A stretch of DNA of 29,120 bases from Propionimicrobium sp963511305 (lineage in GTDB: Bacteria > Actinomycetota > Actinomycetes > Propionibacteriales > Propionibacteriaceae): positions 1 to 29,120 of the forward strand of contig CAUPIJ010000024.1 of the NCBI GenBank assembly GCA_963511305.1, given 5' to 3'. Under the pieces are notes generated by a model, which saw nothing but the letters and a program-made list of their open reading frames with translations, did not search any database and was not told the origin of the DNA. This document shows positions 1 to 7,020 of this stretch, one piece after another. The translations under genes were made by a program, and so were the position numbers. Position 1 is the first letter of the stretch, and each line of letters starts with the position of its first letter.

Positions 1-110
1 AAATACTCTCCCCAACAAAAACCCCCCCCCCCAACCCCCAGCGTCATGTCGGCGCCACCACACCCCCGTACGCGTCTGACCCGGCCCGCGGCCCCTACGC
101 CGGCGCGGAA
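1..110. other. Low-complexity contig edge
   Basis: The first bases are dominated by C runs (a 12-base C run near 24-35) and then a C-rich stretch with little coding character. The opposite end of the window has the mirror image, G runs. Homopolymer G/C at both contig ends is typical of short-read poly-G error carried into an assembly. No gene is seen here, and the exact point where trustworthy sequence begins, somewhere before about 110-120, cannot be fixed by eye. Confidence 0.6.
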
Positions 111-373
111 ACTATGGTAATCATCCAGATTTTCATCCACTCGTATAGGCTACCCGTTCTGCGACGTGAACCCTAGCTTCAAACGCTTAAACAGCCAGCA
201 ACAACGTGCAAAAATTTCATTGACAGGCGAAATGTCAGCACCAATGCTGGGCTATCCCGGCTAACGAAGATGCCGACGCGCTACGCTTTCATATGTAGGC
301 CCAAAGTCGGGCCGGGGCGCTTTGCACCCCGTTCTCCTAACCAGTAGGAAACGAAAAAACGGAAAGGATTTTG
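111..373 (+). promoter_or_regulatory. Upstream region of mdh with candidate promoter and inverted repeat
   Basis: No gene is visible in this stretch. TTGACA at 220-225 is a perfect -35 consensus, and AATGCT at 243-248 is a weak -10 with a 17-base spacer. The -35 overlaps an inverted repeat, TGACA (221-225) and TGTCA (233-237) with a 7-base gap, which would suit an operator. If this promoter is used, the mdh leader is about 120 bases long. A short GC-rich inverted repeat at 313-331 (CGGGG/CCCCG) lies in that leader. A strong ribosome-binding site, GGAAAGGA, lies at 361-368. The promoter is inferred from consensus only. Confidence 0.45.
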
Positions 374-1357
374 ATGAACCAGACGCCATTAAAGGTTGCC
401 GTTACCGGTGCAGCCGGACAGATCTGCTACAGCTTGCTCTTCCGCATCGCAAGCGGCGCGCTCGCCGGAGACCGCCCCATCGAGTTGAGGCTACTAGAGA
501 TCACTCCTGCCCTGCCCCGTCTTGAGGGCGTCGTCATGGAGTTGGACGACTGCGCCTTCGACAATGTGGTTAACATCGAGATCGGGGACGATCCACGCAA
601 GGTCTTCGACGGTGTAAACGCCGCGATGCTCGTCGGCTCGATGCCTCGCAAGGCTGGCATGGATCGCGCCGATCTGCTCGGCGCCAACGGCAAGATCTTC
701 ACCGGCCAGGGTCAAGCCCTGAACGATGTCGCTGCCGACGATGTCCGCGTGCTGGTCACCGGCAATCCTGCCAACACCAACGCGCTGATCGCCATGAACA
801 ACGCACCGGATATCCCGAACCGTCAGTTCAGCGCTCTGACCCGCCTCGACCACAACCGCGCTAAGACGCAGCTCGCCAAGAAGCTGGACGTGCCGGTTTC
901 CGAGGTGAAGAAGATGACGATTTGGGGTAACCACTCCAACACCCAGTACCCGGACATCTTCCACGCTGAGGTTGGCGGCGCTCCGGTCGGCGACAAGATC
1001 GAGCAGTCCTGGCTCGAAAACGACTTCATTCCGACGGTCGCCAAGCGCGGCGGCGCGATCATTGAAGCCCGTGGCGCGAGCTCGGCCGCCTCGGCTGCCA
1101 ACGCCACCGTCGAGTGCATGCACGACTGGCTGTTCGGCACCCCGAGCAACGACTGGGTCTCGATGTCGGTGGTTTCCGAGGGTGACTACGGCATTCCCGA
1201 GGGCCTGATCTACTCCTTCCCGGTCACCTGCGCCAACGGCGACTACAAGGTGGTTGATGGCCTGGAGATCAACGACTTCAGCCGCGCGAAGATGGACGCT
1301 TCCGCCGCAGAGCTGGAAGACGAGCGCAAGGCTGTCACCGAACTCGGCCTGATCTAG
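374..1357 (+). CDS. mdh: Malate dehydrogenase (NAD-dependent, MDH type 2)
   Basis: The enzyme interconverts malate and oxaloacetate with NAD(H) in the cytoplasm. In propionate-forming bacteria it works in the reductive direction toward fumarate and succinate. The protein has 327 residues, normal for the family. The dinucleotide loop GAAGQI is at residues 12-17. Glu42, at the end of the second beta strand, is the usual NAD-selecting position. The mobile substrate loop is around residues 89-98 with two arginines (GSMPRKAGMDR). TRLDHNRA at 156-163 holds the catalytic aspartate and a substrate arginine, and WGNHSN holds the catalytic histidine (about residue 187). I chose ATG 374 over the in-frame TTG at 371 because GGAAAGGA at 361-368 is correctly spaced only for the ATG. 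The gene is monocistronic, closed by a strong terminator at 1369-1408. Lactate dehydrogenase is excluded by the overall MDH-type signature. Confidence 0.96.
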   Translation: MNQTPLKVAVTGAAGQICYSLLFRIASGALAGDRPIELRLLEITPALPRLEGVVMELDDCAFDNVVNIEIGDDPRKVFDGVNAAMLVGSMPRKAGMDRADLLGANGKIFTGQGQALNDVAADDVRVLVTGNPANTNALIAMNNAPDIPNRQFSALTRLDHNRAKTQLAKKLDVPVSEVKKMTIWGNHSNTQYPDIFHAEVGGAPVGDKIEQSWLENDFIPTVAKRGGAIIEARGASSAASAANATVECMHDWLFGTPSNDWVSMSVVSEGDYGIPEGLIYSFPVTCANGDYKVVDGLEINDFSRAKMDASAAELEDERKAVTELGLI

Positions 1358-1368
1358 TTTCAACAGCC

Positions 1369-1408
1369 AAAATCCGCGGGTGGGGTTCTTCTCTGCCCGC
1401 GGATTTTT
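1369..1408 (+). terminator. Rho-independent terminator of mdh
   Basis: AAAATCCGCGGG (1369-1380) pairs perfectly with CCCGCGGATTTT (1396-1407) around a 15-base loop and ends in a T run. It begins 11 bases after the mdh stop codon. It separates mdh from the metP-metS operon. Confidence 0.9.
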
Positions 1409-1413
1409 CTAAT

Positions 1414-1441
1414 CGCACGCTGAGACGCTACCTCGCGTGCG
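1414..1441 (+). repeat. 7-bp inverted repeat directly before metP
   Basis: CGCACGC (1414-1420) and GCGTGCG (1435-1441) form a perfect inverted repeat with a 14-base gap. It ends 7 bases before the metP start. No purine-rich ribosome-binding site is visible in this gap. The repeat could be an operator or an RNA hairpin that controls translation; the sequence does not decide between them. Confidence 0.45.
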
Positions 1442-1448
1442 TTGATCG

Positions 1449-3188
1449 ATGTTAGATTCTTCCTTCGTGAAAGAAAACCAGGACAAAACAACGCGTGGTG
1501 CGTTCTCCGGCAGAACCGCATTCATCCTCGCTGCCGTAGGCTCGGCCGTGGGGCTCGGCAACATCTGGCGCTTCCCCTACGTGGCTTATTCCAACGGCGG
1601 CGGCGCGTTCATCATTCCGTATATATTCGCACTGATCGCGGTCGGCATCCCCATGCTCTTCCTAGACTTCGCGATCGGTCACCGCTATCGGGCATCTTCG
1701 CCCCTAGCGTTCCGCAGGCTGCACAAGCTAACCGAGCCGATCGGATGGTGGCACATGTGCATCTGCTTCATCATCGGTATTTACTATGCGGTGATTCTGG
1801 CCTGGTCGGTGATGTACTTCCTCTACTCCTTCAACAAGACCTGGGGAGACGACCCGAGTACGTTCTTCATGGAGCAGTTCACCCAGTCTGTGCCCGCCGA
1901 GCAGGCGCACGTCGGCTTCCACTACATCGGCCAGATCCTGACCCCGATGTTGGCGGTCTGGATCGCGGTCATCGCGGTGCTCGCGCTGGGCGTGCAGAAG
2001 GGCATCGCCGGCGTCAACAAGATTTTCATGCCCCTGCTGACCGTGATGTTCCTGATCATGGTCGTTATTGCCCTGACACTGCCGGGCGCGGGCACCGGCC
2101 TGAACGCATTCTTCACCCCGCAGTGGGATGCGCTGCTCGACTCGGGCGTCTGGGCGGCGGCTTTCGGCCAGATCTTCTTCTCGCTCTCGGTTGCCTTCGG
2201 CATCCAGCAGACCTACGCCTCCTACTTGCCCAAGAACTCCGACCTGACCGGCTCGGGCCTGGTGGTTGGTTTCGCCAACTCGTCATTTGAGTTGCTCGCG
2301 GGCATCGGCGTCTTCTCCGTGCTGGGCTTCATGGCTCAGGCGCAGGGAGTGGGCGTGGACGAGACCGCCAGCGCCGGCATCGGCCTAGCCTTCATCGCCT
2401 TCCCGACCATCATCAACCAGGCTCCTGCAGGCACCCTGATCGGCGTGCTGTTCTTCGGTTCGCTTACCTTCGCAGCCTTCACCTCAATGATCTCGATCAT
2501 CGAGGCACTGATCGCCTCGATCGAGGACAAGCTGGGCCTGGGCCGCGTCAAGAGCGTTCTGGCCGTTGGTGTCCCGATGGCGACCGTCTCGTTGCTGCTC
2601 TTCCCCACCACCACCGGCCTCAACCTGCTGGACGTGCTGGATAACTTCGTCAATAACTTCGGCATCGTTGCCGTTGCGCTGGTCGCGACGATCACCCTGA
2701 CCGCCGCATTCGGTGCCCTGCCCACTCTGCGAAATCACCTTAACCGCTCTAGCTCGTTCAAGCTCGGCCGTGGCTGGCAGGTGCTGGTCGGTGGCGTCAC
2801 CCCGGTTGTGCTCGGCTACATCCTGATCAACGAGGTGCAGAAAGTGCTCGCCGAGGGCTACGGCAAAATGCCGAGTTGGTTCGTCTACGTCTTCGGCTGG
2901 GGTATGACGGTGGCTCTGGTGGTCGTCTCATTCGTCCTCAGCTCGCTACCCTGGAGCAAGAAGTCCGCCGTTTCTAAGGTCGACTCGGACGGCGACCTGC
3001 TGCCACCACCGATCCTGGACAGGCTGGTCGATGCCAGCCACATCCAGGAGATCCTGGACGACCCGACCATCGCCTCCGAGGAGCTGGAGGCATTGGAAGC
3101 CTATCGACGCCAAACGGCGCAAGCCCAACAGGCGCGCGACCAAAAAGCGCAAGCTGAACAGGCTGAGACCCGGAAGGAAAGGCCATGA
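1449..3188 (+). CDS. metP: Na+-coupled amino-acid symporter, NSS family (MetP-like)
   Basis: This is a neurotransmitter:sodium symporter (SNF/NSS) family membrane protein that imports an amino acid with Na+. The paired small subunit downstream makes the MetPS methionine/alanine importer of corynebacteria the closest known system. The protein has 579 residues and about 12 hydrophobic segments. The signature TM1 motif GSAVGLGNIWRFPY spans residues 31-44 and includes the unwound Na+/substrate-binding stretch. A charged, Ala/Gln/Lys-rich cytoplasmic tail occupies roughly the last 70 residues. ATG 1449 is the only good start ahead of TM1, although no ribosome-binding site precedes it. The stop overlaps the metS start (ATGA), so the two are translationally coupled. 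The substrate is inferred from the family. The Na+ dependence fits the Na+-pumping decarboxylase encoded convergently next door. Confidence 0.88.
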   Translation: MLDSSFVKENQDKTTRGAFSGRTAFILAAVGSAVGLGNIWRFPYVAYSNGGGAFIIPYIFALIAVGIPMLFLDFAIGHRYRASSPLAFRRLHKLTEPIGWWHMCICFIIGIYYAVILAWSVMYFLYSFNKTWGDDPSTFFMEQFTQSVPAEQAHVGFHYIGQILTPMLAVWIAVIAVLALGVQKGIAGVNKIFMPLLTVMFLIMVVIALTLPGAGTGLNAFFTPQWDALLDSGVWAAAFGQIFFSLSVAFGIQQTYASYLPKNSDLTGSGLVVGFANSSFELLAGIGVFSVLGFMAQAQGVGVDETASAGIGLAFIAFPTIINQAPAGTLIGVLFFGSLTFAAFTSMISIIEALIASIEDKLGLGRVKSVLAVGVPMATVSLLLFPTTTGLNLLDVLDNFVNNFGIVAVALVATITLTAAFGALPTLRNHLNRSSSFKLGRGWQVLVGGVTPVVLGYILINEVQKVLAEGYGKMPSWFVYVFGWGMTVALVVVSFVLSSLPWSKKSAVSKVDSDGDLLPPPILDRLVDASHIQEILDDPTIASEELEALEAYRRQTAQAQQARDQKAQAEQAETRKERP

Positions 3189-3337
3189 CCACTACCGCAA
3201 TCGTTATGTTTATCATCTTCGCGGTGATCCTATGGGGCGGTCTGGTGCTGTCCCTGGTTAACTTGCTGCGCCATCCGGAGGGTTCGGTGCAGTTGCTGGA
3301 CGACAACGGGAACCCCGTCGAACGCCCAGCGCCTTAA
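3185..3337 (+). CDS. metS: MetS-like small subunit of the NSS transporter
   Basis: This is a 50-residue membrane peptide that short-ORF filters would miss. It begins MTTTAIVMFIIFAVILWGG. One hydrophobic helix spans about residues 5-27, followed by NLLRHPEG and an acidic, Pro-rich tail ending VERPAP. The layout of one TM segment and then a short polar tail, immediately after an NSS transporter, matches the methionine/alanine importer small-subunit family described as MetS in Corynebacterium, where both proteins are needed for transport. ATG 3185 overlaps the metP stop by 4 bases (ATGA), and GGAAAGG at 3175-3181 is its ribosome-binding site. Only 23 bases separate its stop from the convergent mmdB stop, and I see no terminator between them. 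Confidence 0.88.
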   Translation: MTTTAIVMFIIFAVILWGGLVLSLVNLLRHPEGSVQLLDDNGNPVERPAP

Positions 3338-3360
3338 CCGCAGTGCGTTAGCAGCACCGC

Positions 3361-4494
3361 CTAAACCGCACCGGACATCAGGGCGAGCATCACGCCGCCG
3401 GCCATGGCAGACGCCACCTGGCCGGCGGCGTTTGCGCCCATGGCGTGCATGAGCACGAAGTTGGAATTGTCCTCGCGGGTAACCTCGCGCTGCACTACCC
3501 TGGCGGCCATCGGGAACGCCGAGATACCGGCCGCTCCGATTAGCGGGTTGAGCTTGCCTCCGCTAAACAGATTCATGATCTTGCCGAACAGCACACCGCA
3601 GGCGGTATCCAGGCAGAAGGCAATCAGGCCGAGCACCAGAATCATCAGCGTCGACGGCTTGATGAAGCTCTCGCCAACCATAGTGGAGCCGATCGCCAGG
3701 CCCAGGAACATCGTCACGACGTTGTTGAGCTCGTTCTCGGCGGCTCCGGTCAGGCGCTGCACCACCTTCGACTCCCGCATCAGGTTGCCCAGCATCAGCG
3801 AGCCGATCAGCGGCAGCGCGAAGGGCACCAGGATGCCGACCACGATTGTGACGATGATCGGGAATAGGATTCTGGTGCGCTGACTGATCTCCCTGCTGGA
3901 GTACGCCATCTTGATCTGGCGCTCCTTCTTGGTAGTCAGCAGACGCATGATCGGCGGCATGATGATCGGCACCAGCGACATGTAACTGTACGCGGCTACG
4001 GTGATTGGCCCCAACAGCTGCGGCGCGAGCTGTGCGGAGACGTAGATCGAGGTTGGGCCGTCGATGGCGCCGATGATCGCGATCGAGGCGGCCTCCGGGC
4101 GGCTAAAGCCGAGCAGCAGGGCCAGGATCAGCGTCAGGAAGATGCCGAACTGGCCAGCCGCGCCGAGCAGCACCATCTTCGGGTTTTCGAGCAGCGGACC
4201 GAAGTCCGTCATCGCGCCGATACCGATGAAGATCAGCAATGGAAACAGCTCGTTGGCCACGCCGACGTCGTAGAAGACCTGCAGCATTCCCGGCTCTTCG
4301 GGCGTGCCAACCATCATTGACAAGGGCAGATTGGCCAGAATGCAGCCCATCCCGATCGGCAGCAGCAAGAGCGGCTCGTATTCCTTTTTGATGGCCAGCC
4401 ACAACAGCAGCAGGCCTACCAGGATCATCACCGCGCCCTGCCAGCTGAAATTCAAAAAGCCGCTAAACAGGCTTTCCCAAACAGACGTATTCAT
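3361..4494 (-). CDS. mmdB: Methylmalonyl-CoA decarboxylase beta subunit, Na+ pump
   Basis: This is the integral membrane subunit of a biotin-dependent decarboxylase. It removes CO2 from carboxybiotin and couples this to Na+ export. The protein has 377 residues, normal for the OadB/MmdB/GcdB family, with about nine or more hydrophobic segments. Family landmarks are present: AIDGPTSIYV, whose aspartate is essential for Na+/H+ handling in characterised members; NNVVTMFLGLAIGSTM; and GANAAGQVASAMAGG near the C-terminus. It is last in the order mmdA-mmdD-mmdC-mmdB and starts 2 bases after the mmdC stop. Automatic annotation often calls this family oxaloacetate decarboxylase beta. The subunit alone cannot tell the substrates apart, and methylmalonyl-CoA is inferred from the mmdA partner and the mut genes. 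Confidence 0.9.
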   Translation of the reverse strand: MNTSVWESLFSGFLNFSWQGAVMILVGLLLLWLAIKKEYEPLLLLPIGMGCILANLPLSMMVGTPEEPGMLQVFYDVGVANELFPLLIFIGIGAMTDFGPLLENPKMVLLGAAGQFGIFLTLILALLLGFSRPEAASIAIIGAIDGPTSIYVSAQLAPQLLGPITVAAYSYMSLVPIIMPPIMRLLTTKKERQIKMAYSSREISQRTRILFPIIVTIVVGILVPFALPLIGSLMLGNLMRESKVVQRLTGAAENELNNVVTMFLGLAIGSTMVGESFIKPSTLMILVLGLIAFCLDTACGVLFGKIMNLFSGGKLNPLIGAAGISAFPMAARVVQREVTREDNSNFVLMHAMGANAAGQVASAMAGGVMLALMSGAV

Positions 4495-4496
4495 TA

Positions 4497-5000
4497 TTAG
4501 TCCTTAGCGAACCTCAACAACACCTGGCCATACTTGACCTGGTCGCCGGCGGCAACGTCGACGGACGCGATCGTGCCGCTGCGCGAGGCGTGCAGATCGT
4601 TGTTCATCTTCATCGCCTCCAGCACCATCAAAACGTCTCCCTCGTTGACCTGGTCGCCGGGGCTCACGTTGATGCTCAGAATGACACCTGGCATCGGGGC
4701 GGTCATGGAATACGCCAAATCCGCCCCGCCCGTGACCGCTGGCGAGGGCGTGCGGGTTTTCATCGACCGCATCTCAGCCGGCACCTTCGGCGAGCGTTGT
4801 TGAGTCGCCGCGCTCTGGCCGGCTACCGCCGTAGCCTGCGACTGATCTGGCGTGATCGCCGCTACGCCGACGTCCTCCTGGCTGTTCAGGGTGACATCAA
4901 TCGCCTGACCATCGATTTCGACGCTGAACTGCGTCGCCGAAAGCTCCTGGACATCTATTTCGTATTCGTTACCTTCAACAGTGATCTGATAATGACGCAC
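4497..5000 (-). CDS. mmdC: Biotin carboxyl carrier subunit of the decarboxylase
   Basis: The biotinylated carrier shuttles the carboxyl group from the transferase active site (MmdA) to the membrane decarboxylase (MmdB). The protein has 167 residues. Residues 1-50 form an N-terminal beta-rich region of the kind seen in OadA/MmdC-type proteins. A Ser/Thr/Gln/Ala-rich flexible linker runs from about 50 to 95. The biotinyl/lipoyl domain at about 97-167 carries EAMKM at 128-132, with Lys131 the biotinylation site. The linker is longer and less Pro/Ala-rich than in the Veillonella carrier. GTG 5000 is the start, preceded by GGAG with suitable spacing. The gene lies 12 bases after mmdD and 2 bases before mmdB. 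Confidence 0.92.
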   Translation of the reverse strand: MRHYQITVEGNEYEIDVQELSATQFSVEIDGQAIDVTLNSQEDVGVAAITPDQSQATAVAGQSAATQQRSPKVPAEMRSMKTRTPSPAVTGGADLAYSMTAPMPGVILSINVSPGDQVNEGDVLMVLEAMKMNNDLHASRSGTIASVDVAAGDQVKYGQVLLRFAKD

Positions 5001-5012
5001 TTCTACTCCGAT

Positions 5013-5366
5013 TCATCTACCGTTTTGAGTCTGTCGGGCTCTGCCATGTGCTACCCAGCGGCTCGCCCAGAGCCTGGAACCGGGCGCGTGCTCGCGGGCA
5101 TACGGCACCGCCTGCTTGTGCATGTGGTCAGCGTGGGTCACGACGGCCACCGAAATAGCGGTCAACTGCTGGGCGCTCAACCCGTCCTCGGCTTCGATCT
5201 CTAATGCTTCAGCGGGCTGTTCTAGCTCCTGAGGCTCCGGTTCCTCGGCCTTCGGCCTGTCCAGGAACGTCACCAGCAGCAGCACGCACATCAGCAGGAT
5301 GAGCATGATAAAAATCGAGCCCATGCCCAACAGCAGCATCTCCAGGCCCCAACCTAAGTCGTGCAT
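5013..5366 (-). CDS. mmdD: Decarboxylase delta subunit, OadG/MmdD family
   Basis: This small membrane subunit assembles the cytoplasmic transferase and carrier with the membrane pump. The protein has 117 residues. One TM helix spans about residues 8-35. An acidic Glu/Pro-rich linker follows at about 38-62. GLSAQQLTAISVAV then leads to a basic C-terminus rich in Trp, Arg and Gly, as in OadG/MmdD proteins. The frame is open for 25 further codons upstream, but ATG 5366 is preferred because AAGGAGAC lies just before it and the longer version would overlap mmdA and add a non-membrane basic leader. The ribosome-binding site lies between the mmdA stop and this start. These small subunits diverge fast, so the call rests on topology, motif and position. 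Confidence 0.82.
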   Translation of the reverse strand: MHDLGWGLEMLLLGMGSIFIMLILLMCVLLLVTFLDRPKAEEPEPQELEQPAEALEIEAEDGLSAQQLTAISVAVVTHADHMHKQAVPYAREHAPGSRLWASRWVAHGRARQTQNGR

Positions 5367-5376
5367 TCTTGTCTCC

Positions 5377-6936
5377 TTAAACCGGGAACAGGCCGTGCTT
5401 CTTTGGCACGGTAATCGAGGTCTTGGTCTGCAGGACTTCAAGCGCGCGCACTAGCCGTGGTCTGGTTTCTGCCGGTTCGATTACCTCGTCGATCTGGCCG
5501 AGATCGGCGGCCTGATAAGGGTTTAGGAACAGCTCGCGATATTCTTTGACGAATTCCTTTTCGGTGGCCTGCGGGTCGTCAGATTCGCGAATCGCCTTGC
5601 CATGCAGCAGTTTGGCGGCTCCCTCGGGTCCCATGACGGCGATCTGTGCGCTCGGCCAGGCGAAGGCGACATCTGCGCCCATCTGCTTCGAGGCCAGCGC
5701 GACGTAGGAGCCGCCGATGGCCTTGCGAGTGACGACTGTAACCAGCGGAACAGTGGCCTGGCAGTAGGCGTAAATGATTTTTGCGCCGTGGCGAATCACG
5801 CCGTTGTATTCCTGCTCTACGCCGGGCAGATAGCCTGGGCAGTCCACGAACGTGATCACAGGCAGCGAGTAAACATCACAGATGCGAACGAAACGGCTGA
5901 TCTTGTCGCTGGAATCGATGTCAAGCACGCCTGACATGACGTTCGGCTGGTTGGCCACCACGCCGACGGGACGGCCGTCGAGGCGGGCAAAACCGACGAT
6001 CACGTTCGGGGCGAAGCTCGGCTGAACCTCCAACAGTGAGTCTGCGTCGAAGACGTCGTTCAGCACCTCGCGCATGTTGTATGCCTTACGCTCGTCGGCG
6101 GGCACGATCTGGTTCAGCGACTCATTCATCCGCAGCGGCGAGTCGTCGCTGAGCAGCACGGGCGCGTCGTCGGAGGTGTTGGACGGCAGATAGCTGAGCA
6201 GCAGCTTGACCATCTCGATGGCCTGCGTCTCGCTGTTAGCCATGAAGTGGGCGTTGCCGCTGCGCGCCGAATGCACGCTAGCGCCGCCGAGCTCCTCTGC
6301 GGTGACCTGCTCGCCGGTCACGGACGCGACGATGTCAGGGCCCGTCAGGAACATGTTCGATGTCTGGTTGACCATGATCACGAAGTCGGTGAGCGCCGGT
6401 GAATAGACCGCGCCACCCGCGCATGGCCCCATGATGACGCTGATCTGCGGGATAACGCCTGACGCGGCCACGTTCCGCTGAAAGACCTCGCCGTAGGCGG
6501 CCAGAGAGCGGACACCCTCCTGCACCCTAGCGCCGCCGGAGTCATTCAAGCCGACGATCGGGATGCCCGACTCTAAAGCCAAGTCTTGGAGCCTAGTGAT
6601 CTTCTGCGCCTGCACCTGGCTGAAGGAACCGCCGAGAACCGTGAAGTCCTGGGCGTAGCAGGCCACTCGCCTACCATTCACCTTGCCGAAGCCGGTGATC
6701 ACCCCGTCGCCGGGGAAGCGCTTCTCTCTCATCCCGAAATCGCTGATCTGGTGGGTTGCTAGCGCGCCTAGCTCCTGAAAGGAACCTTCGTCCAGCAGAA
6801 TGGATAGCCTCTCGCGGGCGGTCATCTTGCCCCTGTTGTGCTGCGCCTCTATGCGCTGCTCACCGCCGCCGCTGAGAGCACGTTCTCTAAGCTGCCGGAG
6901 TTTCTGCAGGCCTGATTCGTCCTGCTCTTGACTCAT
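5377..6936 (-). CDS. mmdA: Methylmalonyl-CoA decarboxylase carboxyltransferase subunit
   Basis: This subunit transfers the carboxyl group of a short acyl-CoA, most likely (S)-methylmalonyl-CoA, to the biotin of MmdC. The protein has 519 residues and two crotonase-like halves, as in all acyl-CoA carboxyltransferase beta chains and the 12S subunit of propionibacterial transcarboxylase. NDSGGARVQEG at 131-141 and MGPCAGGAVYSPALTDF at 169-185 line the first active-site half. TRKAIGGSYVALASKQMGA and the following AVMGPEGA belong to the second. ATG 6936 has GAGGT upstream. It is first in the A-D-C-B order, the same relative order as in Veillonella. Propionyl-CoA carboxylase beta is nearly identical at this level. 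The adjacent Na+-pump subunit argues for decarboxylase, and no biotin carboxylase gene is in the window. Confidence 0.9.
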   Translation of the reverse strand: MSQEQDESGLQKLRQLRERALSGGGEQRIEAQHNRGKMTARERLSILLDEGSFQELGALATHQISDFGMREKRFPGDGVITGFGKVNGRRVACYAQDFTVLGGSFSQVQAQKITRLQDLALESGIPIVGLNDSGGARVQEGVRSLAAYGEVFQRNVAASGVIPQISVIMGPCAGGAVYSPALTDFVIMVNQTSNMFLTGPDIVASVTGEQVTAEELGGASVHSARSGNAHFMANSETQAIEMVKLLLSYLPSNTSDDAPVLLSDDSPLRMNESLNQIVPADERKAYNMREVLNDVFDADSLLEVQPSFAPNVIVGFARLDGRPVGVVANQPNVMSGVLDIDSSDKISRFVRICDVYSLPVITFVDCPGYLPGVEQEYNGVIRHGAKIIYAYCQATVPLVTVVTRKAIGGSYVALASKQMGADVAFAWPSAQIAVMGPEGAAKLLHGKAIRESDDPQATEKEFVKEYRELFLNPYQAADLGQIDEVIEPAETRPRLVRALEVLQTKTSITVPKKHGLFPV

Positions 6937-7020
6937 ATCTACCTCGCTGTATTTTTTGCTGTCGCTGGTCTGCGGTTTGAGCCGTGCCCAAACAACAACA
7001 GCGCCTCGTTGCGCCTAACC

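Noticed and set aside
494..1363. Long open frame on the minus strand opposite mdh (289 codons)
   Set aside because: It is a shadow of the GC-rich mdh codons, has no ribosome-binding site, and its translation resembles no family.
1442..2290. 282-codon frame overlapping the start of metP
   Set aside because: It is arginine-rich, lacks domains, and overlaps the clear NSS transporter in another frame.
3361..4494. Oxaloacetate decarboxylase beta subunit
   Set aside because: There is no oxaloacetate-specific OadA-type carboxyltransferase; the transferase here is the acyl-CoA type. The beta subunit alone cannot distinguish them.
5377..6936. Propionyl-CoA carboxylase beta chain
   Set aside because: It is operonic with OadG- and OadB-type pump subunits and no biotin carboxylase gene is in the window, so decarboxylase is the better fit.
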